Source: Salegentibacter sp. Hel_I_6
GTDB lineage: Bacteria > Bacteroidota > Bacteroidia > Flavobacteriales > Flavobacteriaceae
Assembly: GCF_000745315.1 (NCBI RefSeq)
Contig: NZ_JQNQ01000001.1
Location: forward strand, 806,001-870,000
Length of the DNA stretch: 64,000 nucleotides
Direction: 5' to 3'
Part shown: in pieces, positions 1 to 7,975 of the stretch
How positions within the stretch are numbered: position 1 is the stretch's first letter
How the letters are laid out: each line of letters opens with the position of its first letter
Translations under genes and position numbers: made by a program
The notes under the pieces: generated by a model
Seen by the model: only the letters and a program-made list of their open reading frames with translations
What the model was told of the DNA's origin: nothing
Database searches by the model: none

Positions 1-53
1 AAATAGCTCAAGAAATAATTAGAAAAATATATTACTAATAAAAACCACGAAAT

Positions 54-248
54 ATGAATCTAAGCAATATGGAAAAAATAGGAATTGGATCTACAGTAGT
101 TGCTGTTATTTGTTTAATATGTGAGGTTATGGAAATCGAAACTCTAAGTTACATAACGAGATTTGGCAGCTATTTTGCTGCTATTGGAGCATCTATGTGG
201 TTTTTTGGATATTCTAAAAAACAAAAAACAGAGAAAACTAAAAATTAA
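54..248 (+). CDS. small two-helix membrane protein, unknown function
   Basis: A 64-residue protein with two hydrophobic stretches (about residues 13-27 and 37-52) and a Lys-rich tail, so probably a small inner-membrane protein with two helices. I do not recognise a family. It lies at the edge of the window beside a decayed barrel gene, so it may itself be a remnant or an accessory-island gene. Confidence 0.4.
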   Translation: MNLSNMEKIGIGSTVVAVICLICEVMEIETLSYITRFGSYFAAIGASMWFFGYSKKQKTEKTKN

Positions 249-309
249 ATATCACATACTCATCTGGACCTTAATCAGACCGACTTTACTCTAAAACAAA
301 TATTGTGTA

Positions 310-921
310 GATGGACTTTTGAACAAGTTTGGGCAGATGGATTTCACTGGCAGCTTCGGTTTAGGAATCCGTTGAAATCGCTTTTTGTGAATTTCTCTTA
401 TTCCTTTGGTAGAACAAAACGCAATTTATTACAGCAATCAAATTGGCCAAAACGCAGCTACGATTTTTGAAGCTGTAAAAGAGGAAAATTATGCTAATTC
501 CCACCGGCTGAATGTAAAGGGCAGTAAATATTTTAGTAAACTAAATACCACGCTTAGTTTGGGAAGCATTTACGCGATTTCCAACCGGGAACAATTGCTA
601 AACGGGAACCTGGCTGATGTGGAAAACGAAAATTTAGGCTTTAATGTCGATTTAGAATCAGAAGTGACCGACTGGTTGAGCGCCAGTTATACCGGGAATT
701 TCAGTTTTTTGCAAACGCGTTTTGAAGTAAGAAATTTTGATGAAATAAGAACGCAGCAACACGAGTTAGACTTGTATTTTTATGTTGCAGAGAATCAGTA
801 TTTCAGTGAAATAATTAAATTAGAAGATCTTGCTGGCAAAATGAGTAGGCAAACGCTGTTTTCAACATCAGATAAACCAATTTCTCGTAACAATTATAAA
901 ATAAATCTTGAGAATATGCGT
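310..921 (+). pseudogene. broken outer-membrane beta-barrel protein, C-terminal part
   Basis: The main open frame (406-921 before the IS) reads like the last strands of a Bacteroidota outer-membrane barrel of the TonB-receptor-like/CarboxypepD_reg type: alternating aromatic strands, a segment around ATIFEAVKEENYANSH, and HELDLYFYVAENQYF. The preceding strands (VNFSYSFGRTKRNLLQQSN) lie in another frame, and the two frames cross near 440-460, which shows a frameshift. No start or plug domain is present. After about residue 125 the reading changes character, so the tail may belong to a different gene. The fragment is cut by the IS3 element at 922. The barrel identity is inferred from sequence pattern only. 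Confidence 0.6.
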
Positions 922-987
922 TGTAAGCTTCCCTTAAAAACGAACTGTTTAAAAGTATAATATATTTTATAACTTTAAACAGTAATT

Positions 988-1254
988 ATGAAAAAGAGTA
1001 GATATTCACCACAGCAAATCGCAAAGATTTTAAAGGAATTTGATAACGGAAAAACGGCCGCAGAGATCAGCCGTGAATACGGTATTAGTACAGCTGCATT
1101 CTACAAATGGCGGGAACGCTATGGCGGGATGAATGGCAAAGAGCTTAAGCGCCTGAAGGACCTTGAGGAGGAAAATCGAAGGCTGAAGCAGATGTATACC
1201 GATCTATCCCTAGATCATCAAATGGCCAAAGAAATCATTGAAAAAAAGCTTTAA
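988..1254 (+). CDS. IS3-family transposase OrfA (helix-turn-helix)
   Basis: 88 residues. The N-terminal helix-turn-helix (SPQQIAKILKEF ... GKTAAEISREYGIS ... AFYKWRERYGG) is the HTH_Tnp_1 fold that binds the element's inverted repeats. It is followed by a leucine-zipper-like helix (residues 50-85) used for oligomerisation. The frame ends at 1254, just after the A-rich slippage site, as expected for the short product of an IS3 operon. It overlaps the OrfB frame in the -1 register. Confidence 0.9.
   Translation: MKKSRYSPQQIAKILKEFDNGKTAAEISREYGISTAAFYKWRERYGGMNGKELKRLKDLEEENRRLKQMYTDLSLDHQMAKEIIEKKL
1241..1248 (+). promoter_or_regulatory. probable programmed -1 frameshift site of the IS3 element
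   Basis: A run of seven A followed by G (A AAA AAG) lies two codons before the OrfA stop. A -1 slip here continues as ALKPCRKRTIAKEL and joins the OrfB frame with no stop before the ATG at 1329, giving one OrfAB transposase. Such slippery runs are standard in IS3 elements; slippage itself is inferred. Confidence 0.7.
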
Positions 1255-1328
1255 AGCCCTGCCGTAAAAGAACCATTGCCAAAGAACTTACACGTTACGG
1301 TATTAGCAGGGCGTGCCGTGTTTTAAAT

Positions 1329-2120
1329 ATGAGCAAAAGCGTTTTTTATTACAGGCCAATTCCAAAGGACGATACTGCTATCGAAGCGGCCTTACAACAA
1401 AAAGCTAAAGAACATAGCGAAGAAGGCTTCTGGATGGCTTACGATCGTCTAAGGAGTGAAGGCAAGCCCTGGAACCATAAACGGGTGTACCGGGTCTATA
1501 AAAAGCTTGGTTTAAGTTTGAGACGAAAAGTGAAAAAGCGTTTACCTGCCAGGGTCAAAGAACCCCTGGAGGCTCCTATGGCACCTAATCGAAGCTGGAG
1601 TATTGATTTTGTGACCGATGTTCTAGAAAATAAAAGGCGCTTCCGTGGCTTAACCGTAATCGATGATTACAACCAAGAAGCATTGCATATAGAAATTGAT
1701 TTTTCACTACCCAGTAAACGTGTCGTCTGGGTAGTGAACCATTTGATTAATCGCAGAGGAAAACCTCAAAAAATAAGAATGGATAATGGTCCTGAATTTG
1801 TTGCCAAAATAGCTTCCGAATGGAGCCAGATGCAAGAGATCGACTTTCAGTATATTCAACCCGGAAAACCAACTCAGAATGCTTTTATAGAACGGTTTAA
1901 TGGAACATATCGAAGGGGCGTTCTCAATAAGTACCTCTTTGAAAATCTCAATCAGGTAAGGGAACAAACCGAGACCTGGATGGAAGATTACAACAACGTA
2001 AGACCACATAATGCATTGGGAAAAATGGCGCCCGTAGCATACGCGAAAAGTCATTCTCCTGGCGGTACCGCCAGGAGAATGAAAAATGATATTTTTGGAC
2101 AATCAAGCAGTTCTAATTAG
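1329..2120 (+). CDS. IS3-family transposase OrfB (DDE integrase domain)
   Basis: 263 residues from the ATG, although the working protein is probably the OrfAB fusion made by frameshifting at 1241-1248. The retroviral-integrase-like core shows the catalytic triad in SIDFVTD (first Asp), RMDNGPEF (second Asp) and FIERFNGTYRR (Glu), ending with NNVRPHNALG. An HTH_21-like region (residues 20-60) precedes it. The last 20 residues are odd: they are encoded by a perfect 30-bp palindrome (2052-2081), reading SPGGTARRMK, followed by a Ser-rich tail, as if a palindromic unit had been added to the 3' end. Confidence 0.92.
   Translation: MSKSVFYYRPIPKDDTAIEAALQQKAKEHSEEGFWMAYDRLRSEGKPWNHKRVYRVYKKLGLSLRRKVKKRLPARVKEPLEAPMAPNRSWSIDFVTDVLENKRRFRGLTVIDDYNQEALHIEIDFSLPSKRVVWVVNHLINRRGKPQKIRMDNGPEFVAKIASEWSQMQEIDFQYIQPGKPTQNAFIERFNGTYRRGVLNKYLFENLNQVREQTETWMEDYNNVRPHNALGKMAPVAYAKSHSPGGTARRMKNDIFGQSSSSN
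2052..2081. repeat. perfect 30-bp palindrome inside orfB
   Basis: Fifteen bases (CATTCTCCTGGCGGT) are followed directly by their exact reverse complement. The unit is GC-richer than the surrounding DNA and lies in the coding sequence for the C-terminal tail of OrfB. In RNA it would fold into a strong hairpin 40-50 nt before the end of the element. It could be a palindromic insertion, or a hairpin that blocks transcription entering or leaving the IS. Confidence 0.8.
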
Positions 2121-2200
2121 GGGAAGCTTACAGAATGGGCAGAATTGAATTACATAGCTGATATTGAACCGTTAGACCAAAATCTTGAAAATTAACCCTT

Positions 2201-2602
2201 ATGAAAACAAAAATTAACAGGTTAATTATTCTAGTAACCTTATTTATCTCATTTAGTTGTAGTACTGACGACTAAATAAAAGAAGTTGATTTACTTAACG
2301 GTTCCTGGAACTTGAGTGCGTTATACGGACAAATACCAGGAAGTGAGGAATTCTCTCCCGGAGAAGTAGTATGGACCTTCAGTGAAGAAAGAAACGAGTT
2401 AGTTGTTGATAATAATATAGAACAACGGCTATCAAGAAGCTTGGATAGTGGAACGTACAGTTATGAAGTTTTAGACAACGGAGAATCTCAGATCCTGTAT
2501 GTTCAAGAGGAAAAAATTGGAAGTATCAAACTACAAAGTAACCTACTACAGATTGATACTGGACAAACATCAGATGGAGTGCTTATCGAATTTCAAAGGT
2601 AA
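2201..2602 (+). pseudogene. lipocalin-like lipoprotein gene with an in-frame TAA
   Basis: From ATG 2201 the frame gives a lipoprotein signal peptide (INRLIILVTLFISFSC, lipobox FSC), then CSTDD, a TAA stop at 2273-2275, and in the same frame IKEVDLLNGSWNLSALYG and a compact beta-rich domain to the stop at 2602. The start of the mature part (LLNGSW) is typical of small lipocalin-like lipoproteins of Bacteroidota. One base change removes the product after 24 residues, so this is a recent nonsense pseudogene unless the stop is read through. The domain after the stop looks otherwise undamaged. Confidence 0.7.
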
Positions 2603-2649
2603 AAAGCCTCTCCTGTAAGATTCTTACTCGCTGTGAAGAACCCTGGCTC

Positions 2650-3492
2650 ACACAATAAAATTTTTCAAAATTTTAAGTCCGCATTTCACAATAAAGATAT
2701 TCTATCCTATTTTTATTCTATCTTTTATCCTGTTGACATTTACTTTTCTCACAAATTATTCAATAAATACCAAGAGTATCAAGAGTTATATATATGAGAC
2801 TCTATTTTATATGCTATTTGCTGTTTTCTTTTTAGTATTTTACGAGTTTGGACATTCAACAGACTGCTAACTTTGGAGTTGAAAGTGGAAGTATTGGCTT
2901 CGGTTTTTATCTTTTACGCCAGTTTGTTTATGGACGTCTCAAAAATCTGCAAACTGAGTATTTATAATAGAATAAATATAAACTTGGAGGGATTTATTTC
3001 CATATAATAATAGCAGCTTCTCTGATTTTATTATATTTCATATTTTCTATCGAGCAATTTTTGTTATTGGGATGTTTCTTAACTTTAAGTTCTTTTATAA
3101 ACTTGAATCCCATTTTAAGGTATGATGGTTATTGGATTTTATCAGATGCAATAGGAATTCCAAACTTAAAAAAAAATCAGATAATGTTTTACTGGATACG
3201 TACAAGAATGTCATATCTAAAAAATTGAGACCTTTTATCGCTGAAGGATTATTTTCTATTAACATACGGGTTAGTTAGTAATTTGGCAATTTTGGCCGTT
3301 TTATTTTATTTCTTAATTGAAGAATCTTATAGTATAATAGAATTTCCTTCAAATTTTATTATTTATTCCCAAAATATTTTCCATGGAAATATTGCTTTTA
3401 CAGTTCAGAGTCTGAATCAATTTTTCATACCAATTATTTTTTACATAATTGTCTTAAAAATTATATTTCATAAAATCAAAGGCTTTATTTAA
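2650..3492 (+). pseudogene. decayed M50-type (peptide-export) zinc metallopeptidase
   Basis: Several frames carry pieces in the right order. Hydrophobic helices lead to LVFYEFGHS near 2835-2860, a damaged HExxH site with the first His changed to Tyr. Then come NFGVESGSIGFGFYLL, a helix, and the diagnostic LNPILRYDGYWILSD followed by AIGIPNL near 3100-3165, and finally two more helices (3283-3492). This pattern is that of the multi-pass M50 peptidases found in peptide (bacteriocin-like) maturation and export loci. At least two frameshifts and several stops make it non-functional. The family call rests on the NPxxxxDGYW-type motif and order. Confidence 0.65.
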
Positions 3493-3628
3493 AAATGCAG
3501 ACAATTATTGATTTTATCTAAGCTGGCTAATTTTTCTATTTTAAAAAGTTTAAAAGGAATATAATGGTGGCGTATTGGTTAACTCCTAAAAGTATAAATT
3601 TTACTATATTTAATATATAAATTATTCT

Positions 3629-3997
3629 ATGAAACCCTTACTTATATTTGCACTGGCTTTTTTAGGTATAGTACATCAGTCATTCTCCCAATCAGATTCG
3701 ATTGTGAGTGGCAAAAATGATTCAAATATTCTTCCCAGTTTAAGATATATAGTCTATTTAGAAAATCCTAACGATCAAAATTTCAACAAACCGATAGATC
3801 TGGAATTATTCAATCTGTTTAACTACTCACTAAAAAGTATCAAGGATGGTAATTTTACCATTTCAAATTTTAATTTAAAAAAGAAAAATCTCTTTGATTA
3901 TCAAGATTTTAAAAATAAACCAGCCGACAGATTAAAGGAATTAATGCCTAATTATGACTTAATGAGCGCTCCTCTTCCTTCACAACCATTATTTTAA
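3629..3997 (+). CDS. small secreted protein, unknown function
   Basis: 122 residues with a clear signal peptide (residues 1-21, ending SFSQ as in many flavobacterial secreted proteins). The mature part is polar, Asn/Lys/Phe-rich and has no Cys, so it is not a lipoprotein. I recognise no domain. It follows the decayed M50 gene by about 135 bp and converges with the minus-strand gene ending at 4010. Because it sits in the peptide-related locus it could have an accessory role there, but that is only positional. Confidence 0.55.
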   Translation: MKPLLIFALAFLGIVHQSFSQSDSIVSGKNDSNILPSLRYIVYLENPNDQNFNKPIDLELFNLFNYSLKSIKDGNFTISNFNLKKKNLFDYQDFKNKPADRLKELMPNYDLMSAPLPSQPLF

Positions 3998-4009
3998 TTA
4001 ATTGTTAGA

Positions 4010-4291
4010 TTATTTACCCCCATCTTTTTCGTCAAGAAAATTATCAATTTCAATCGTTGCACGATAATATAAGAAACTCGCAATTGTCAAGTATTTTATT
4101 TTTAATGACTTTTGTTTTAAATCATCATCAACAAACATCATAGGGTAATACAAATAGTATTTTGGATTATACTTAATAAATATTGGATCTAATATTCTTT
4201 CGATCATACTCCTATTAAGGCCCTGAATATTCAAATATTCATTAATTAGTTATATGCTTTGAAATTCAAGGGAATTACCAAGAATTTTCAT
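4010..4291 (-). pseudogene. truncated protein with an in-frame TAA, possibly class I isoprenoid-synthase-like
   Basis: Reading from ATG 4291 gives MKILGNSLEFQSI, a TAA at 4250-4252, then in the same frame LINEYLNIQGLNRSMIERILD and an alpha-helical segment ending SFLYYRATIEIDNFLDEKD before a stop at 4010. The end resembles the first Asp-rich helix of class I isoprenoid synthases (D-x3-D in IDNFLDE), but the protein stops there, so only an N-terminal piece remains. It follows the 4354-5469 gene on the same strand after 62 bp. The family suggestion is weak; the internal stop and early end are seen directly. Confidence 0.4.
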
Positions 4292-4353
4292 TGAATTTTC
4301 GTAAGTGACCATCCCTATTTATCATTTTTAATTAATGGAAGAATACTAATTAA

Positions 4354-5469
4354 TTACTGGTAAATTTCGTTGAGAATTTGCAATTCATCATTCGTCATAG
4401 GTAAAATATCAATATTAGTCCACTCTCGCTTTTTCTCAAATTTTCCCGTTATTTTATTAAATGCATCCTTCTCATTATAATTATTTTTGATCTTGGTAGT
4501 ATTCTGACCTAATTTTGAATGAGTAAGAGCTAATTTGTTTTCTAAAACATAATTGTAGATAGACTTATCTTCAAAATATCCATCAATATCATTAATTACT
4601 CTGGCAAACGATAAAACATAATTACCATTATCTAATGGCATATATTTAATTAAAGAGCCTGTCGAATTAATTCTAACTGGTTGATTTTTATTTAATTCGA
4701 TATCATTTTTCGGCTTGGATTCTTGATATATTTCTAATATTGCTAAATCCTTTGAGTTCAAATACAAATAACCTTTTCTAGTAAAATTATCTTGCTCGCC
4801 CGAAAAATTGATTTTATAAAAACTTTCTCCTTCTCTAATAATAGTTCCGGAAAATCTAAAGTCAAAGTCCTCTAAATCTTCAAATATTCCGCCCTGTCTC
4901 CGAACAATATCTACTTTATTCAAAACGTCTATCAGACCTCCATAAAAGTCAACATGTTCAAATGGTTCAGTTCTTTTGATTTTGTTTATCCGGCAAGTAT
5001 AAGGTTTAGATAAATTAGGCCTATAAGAAGTAAATATTGATTCTATCATCTCTACGCCCTTATTATTTTCTTTCAAAGAATATCTGAATATTCCTTCTTG
5101 ATTAATTGGTTCATTGACATAATTCAATTTTATATTGCTTATAGCCTTTTCTATGGAATCCTTAGTACTAAAAGTTTCAAGTACAACCTCATCTAGCTCA
5201 TTGACCAAAGGATTTAAGTAGATAGTATCCTTAATGTCGGTACTATGGATTTTTTTTATTTTGTAATTTAAGTGGGATAGCTGAACATAAATTTCATCTT
5301 TATTTAAAATGAAATTTCCGTCATCATTAGTAATAGCCCCTCTATTATTATGATAGCTAATATTTACAAACGGTATTGGCGCCATACTGATTGAATCTAC
5401 AACCATGATTTCTTGTGCATGCACCATCAAGGAGTTAATTATAAGAGTAATTAATAAAATCTTTTTCAT
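4354..5469 (-). CDS. secreted CarboxypepD_reg-like domain protein
   Basis: 371 residues. Signal peptide residues 1-18 (ending MVHAQ) is followed by a carboxypeptidase-regulatory-like beta sandwich (about 20-95: DSISMAPIPFVNISYHNN, GAITNDDGNFIL, LSHLNYK). A larger beta-rich domain (100-371) follows, as in many Bacteroidota envelope proteins related in layout to GLPGLI or DUF5686 members. No catalytic motif was recognised. It lies downstream of the short gene at 5526-5663, separated by a perfect hairpin, so the two are probably cotranscribed. Start chosen at the ATG giving the signal peptide. Confidence 0.75.
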   Translation of the reverse strand: MKKILLITLIINSLMVHAQEIMVVDSISMAPIPFVNISYHNNRGAITNDDGNFILNKDEIYVQLSHLNYKIKKIHSTDIKDTIYLNPLVNELDEVVLETFSTKDSIEKAISNIKLNYVNEPINQEGIFRYSLKENNKGVEMIESIFTSYRPNLSKPYTCRINKIKRTEPFEHVDFYGGLIDVLNKVDIVRRQGGIFEDLEDFDFRFSGTIIREGESFYKINFSGEQDNFTRKGYLYLNSKDLAILEIYQESKPKNDIELNKNQPVRINSTGSLIKYMPLDNGNYVLSFARVINDIDGYFEDKSIYNYVLENKLALTHSKLGQNTTKIKNNYNEKDAFNKITGKFEKKREWTNIDILPMTNDELQILNEIYQ

Positions 5470-5482
5470 CTATAAATGAATA

Positions 5483-5508
5483 AACCACTAGATTTAAATC
5501 TAGTGGTT
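5483..5508 (-). terminator. perfect 26-bp hairpin between the precursor-like gene and its neighbour
   Basis: The 13 bases AACCACTAGATTT at 5483-5495 are followed directly by their exact complement. The hairpin begins 17 bp after the stop of the 45-residue gene and ends 14 bp before the next ATG. With no long T run it is likely a partial terminator or mRNA stabiliser, as often seen just after RiPP precursor genes, where more precursor than enzyme is needed. Confidence 0.6.
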
Positions 5509-5525
5509 ATAATTAAACAAAAAAT

Positions 5526-5663
5526 CTAAAGTGTCACTTTTAGGCCAACTGTACCTCTACAATCTCCACTAGTGCAGGCAGCTTCAGAAGTTGGTTTCCA
5601 TTCGGCCATCTCTAACCTTTGTTCAAGCATTTCAACTTGAAAGTCTTTAGTAGAATTTTCCAT
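5526..5663 (-). CDS. 45-residue RiPP-precursor-like peptide
   Basis: ATG at 5663, TAG at 5526-5528. The N-terminal half is an acidic amphipathic helix (residues 5-22, DFQVEMLEQRLEMAEW) of leader-peptide type. The second half is small, polar and Cys/Ser/Thr-rich (PTSEAACTSGDCRGTVG), with two Cys (residues 30 and 35), three Thr and two Ser within 16 positions, as in cores of lanthipeptides or other modified peptides. No signal peptide and no helices of a globular protein are seen. The gene is followed by a perfect hairpin and a secreted-protein gene, and an M50 export-peptidase remnant lies 2 kb away. No modification enzyme remains in view. The call is an inference from layout; a small unmodified protein is the alternative. 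Confidence 0.55.
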   Translation of the reverse strand: MENSTKDFQVEMLEQRLEMAEWKPTSEAACTSGDCRGTVGLKVTL

Positions 5664-5763
5664 ACTAAAATTAATTTAATTTCTCTACTCTTTAAAGTAT
5701 CTGGTTGGCTAAATGCATCTGGTGTAAACTTAAGATAAATTCTAGCTTGCCTCCAAAAAAGAA

Positions 5764-6048
5764 ATGGATAAGCAAGCCTATATGTATGAGTTAATTCAGG
5801 AATGGGAAGTTAGTGGTTTAAGTAAAAAAGATTTTTGTCACAACCATGGGATCATTCGGAGTAATTTTTATTACTGGTTCAAAAAATGGAAGAACAGCAA
5901 ATCGGAAGCTCCGGATTAATTTATGGAAATTACCCTAGGTAAAATGGATTCCTTCCACGCTCAATATCGACTGAAATATCCTAATGGAGTACAGCTGGAA
6001 ATCTCCGGAATTGTCTTGAACCAATTAGCGGCTCTGGTAAACCTATAA
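5764..6048 (+). pseudogene. IS66-family TnpA-like accessory gene with an in-frame TAA
   Basis: The frame from ATG 5764 gives 51 residues (MYELIQEWEVSGLSKKDFCH, then NFYYWFKKWK), the helix-turn-helix of IS66 accessory TnpA. It stops at TAA 5917-5919 and continues in the same frame as FMEITLG and LKYPNGVQLEISG, the usual C-terminal part of the same family, to a stop at 6048. The two halves form one gene broken by a nonsense codon. It lies 3 bp before the tnpB remnant, as in intact IS66 elements. Confidence 0.7.
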
Positions 6049-6051
6049 CCC

Positions 6052-6360
6052 ATGTTTAGTTTAAGTTCCTCCAATCGGTACTATCTCTTTAATCAGCCCT
6101 GCGATATGAGAAAGGGTTTTCTGGGTCTATCGGGACTGGTCACCGCTAAAATGGCCAAGGATCCCATCAGTGGCGATGTTTTTATATTCATCAATCACAG
6201 GGCGACTCATATCAAACTCCTGCACTGGGAATCCAGGGGTTTTGTTATTTATTATAAACGTCTTGAAAAAGGAACGTTCTCACTTCCTAAAGTGCTCCAG
6301 TCAGGCAGTGTTAGTTGGAGTCGGAGGAAACGTGTGCAAAATAGATATCAATACAGATGA
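6052..6360 (+). pseudogene. truncated IS66-family TnpB
   Basis: Residues 1-88 match IS66 TnpB (YYLFNQPCDMRKGFLGLSGL, then HIKLLHWESRGFVIYYKRLE and KGTFSLPKV). The usual C-terminus is replaced after about 6318 by an unrelated Arg-rich tail, and no transposase (TnpC) gene follows, so this is an IS66 end left after a deletion. Another frame after the junction (6319-6445) stays open and may be the end of an unidentified gene. Confidence 0.7.
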
Positions 6361-6576
6361 AGGTAAAAGTCGAATTATTAAAAGCCTCAGAAACATATTA
6401 GCCTGGACATATGAAGAAGGTGATAAACAGAAAGTAGAGCACTAAAGCTTTTGAAGGGCTTATTGCTCGTTTTCTAAATCAGTTTTGCTTTTATATTCTC
6501 TTTTGAAATAAGAGAAATTTTGAAAGCTTATATATTTGAAAAATGGGGGTAAACTTATTAATGATTTCGGCTGCAC

Positions 6577-6768
6577 TTGTATAGCCGGAAATTAATTGAT
6601 TTTTGCGTTAAGCACCAGGCTGGCACACTCATTTTATTAAATCAAGAAGAGAAGATAGGTGTCGCTAAAGAAGAAGAATTTTTACTTAGGAACTGGAGCT
6701 ATTATGAACTAATAACAAAAATAAAATACAAGGCCGAAAAAGCCGGTATTGAACTTATAACGGATTGA
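6577..6768 (+). pseudogene. fragment of a TnpB/Cas12-like (OrfB) nuclease
   Basis: The 63 codons read LIDFCVKHQAGTLILLNQEE ... NWSYYELITKIKYKAEKAGI ... ELITD. This matches the part of IS605-type TnpB and related Cas12-like proteins around the second RuvC motif (the NWSYYDLxxKIEYKA helix and the IEVxxV strand). The zinc finger and last RuvC Asp that should follow are missing, and so is the N-terminal two thirds. It is a dead fragment. The family call is from motif memory. Confidence 0.5.
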
Positions 6769-7049
6769 TAGTATTTTTGAGGGGGCTTGTACACCCACAA
6801 GGTGAGGTTGAAAACTACACTCACTAAATGCGCTTTGCATATACAACGGCGTGGGCTTTCTTATTATAATTTAATAAAAAGACTTCAACCCTCTTTAGTC
6901 CATAAGGTTTAGATTGGAAACAAAAGAATTAGAGTTAAAAATTATCTATTCAATTTTTTTCTTAAATTAGACCACATCTATGTTGTGGATTGAACCACCC
7001 TACCTCTTCAATTCCATTATTCAATTTATTTTATTAAATAATTAATTTA
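6769..7049 (+). other. intergenic DNA after the TnpB fragment; no gene seen
   Basis: 280 bp without a coding frame. The first part (6780-6870) contains short self-complementary pieces and could be what is left of a TnpB guide-RNA (reRNA) region, which normally overlaps the 3' end of tnpB, but I cannot support a fold. The last 30 bp before 7050 are AT-rich and may hold the promoter of the following operon; no clear TAnnTTTG box was found. Confidence 0.25.
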
Positions 7050-7925
7050 ATGGAAAATTCTACTGAATCTAAATTTCTGGTAATTGACGTCGAAACCGCT
7101 AATCCAGATTTTTCTAGTATTTGCCAAATTGGGATAGCCGAATTCAACAACGGCGAATTAATTAATACCTGGGAATCACTAATTAACCCTGAAGACTATT
7201 TTGATTCCCATAATATCTCCATACATGGTATAAACCCAAATATGGTTAAGGATGCTCCAACCTTACCTGAAATATCTCACATAATTAAGGGCCTTGTCGA
7301 AAATCAAATACTTTTTCACCATATGCCCTTTGATAAAATTGCTTTAAATCGTGCGTTTATAAAATATGAATTAGACTTTCTCGATACTTGTTGGGTCGAT
7401 TCTGCGAAATTAGTAAGAAGAACTTGGAAGGAATTTTCCTCATCTGGATATGGCCTAAAAAATATATCTAATTACCTGGGAATTAAATTTAACCATCATA
7501 ATGCCTTAGAAGACTCAATAGCAACAGGAAATGTTATACTAAAGGCTTTAGAGATCAATAATTTTAAAATCGGAGATTGTATTGAGCGACTTAGAAAACC
7601 TGTAACTACCTATAAGAATAATTCAGTTTCAATTAAATTAGAGGGAAGTCCTGAGGGACCTTTATCTGGGGAAAATATGGTTTTTACTGGGTCATTGTTT
7701 CTAACAAGAGCGGAAGCCGCAAAAATGGCGGCTGAGATGGGATGTAATGTCTCCAATTCAGTAACCAAAAAAACAACAATTTTAATAGTTGGCTCACAAG
7801 ACAATTTCAAATTAAATGGTTATAAAAAAAGCTCAAAGCACAGGAAAGCCGAAGAACTTCTTTTGAAAGGGGTGGATTTAAAGATAATGTCTGAAGATGA
7901 CTTTCGTAATTTAATAAATAATTAA
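7050..7925 (+). CDS. DEDDh (DnaQ-like) exonuclease with C-terminal BRCT domain
   Basis: 291 residues. The exonuclease domain (about 8-175) carries motif I FLVIDVET (Asp13, Glu15), motif II around HHMPFDKIALNRA, and motif III HHNALEDSIAT, with His and Asp of the DEDDh class, so a metal-dependent 3'-5' exonuclease is expected. A BRCT domain follows (about 203-291: SGENMVFTGSL, RAEAAKMAAEMGCNV, TTILIVGSQD), similar to the combination in DNA polymerase III epsilon-like proteins and ligase tails. It is 50 bp upstream of the TerB gene on the same strand, so it may be a fourth part of the defence operon. Standard Shango systems are known as three genes; the link here is positional. Confidence 0.85.
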   Translation: MENSTESKFLVIDVETANPDFSSICQIGIAEFNNGELINTWESLINPEDYFDSHNISIHGINPNMVKDAPTLPEISHIIKGLVENQILFHHMPFDKIALNRAFIKYELDFLDTCWVDSAKLVRRTWKEFSSSGYGLKNISNYLGIKFNHHNALEDSIATGNVILKALEINNFKIGDCIERLRKPVTTYKNNSVSIKLEGSPEGPLSGENMVFTGSLFLTRAEAAKMAAEMGCNVSNSVTKKTTILIVGSQDNFKLNGYKKSSKHRKAEELLLKGVDLKIMSEDDFRNLINN

Positions 7926-7975
7926 TCAGATTCGTATCTCTCATTCCAATCTGGCAACTTTTATCATAAACCCCA

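Larger units (their letters stand above)
922..2132 (+). mobile_element. IS3-family insertion sequence (about 1.2 kb)
   Basis: Terminal inverted repeats start TGTAAGCTTCCC at 922 and end at 2132 as the reverse complement of the same 12 bases. Inside are two overlapping frames, orfA and orfB, in the -1 arrangement with a poly-A slippery stretch, and orfB carries the DDE integrase signature. This is standard IS3 organisation. Both frames are open, so the element may be active. The flanking triplets (CGT on the left, GAA on the right) do not match, so no target duplication is visible. The sequences on the two sides also do not join into one gene, which suggests that a rearrangement has happened at this copy. 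Confidence 0.92.
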
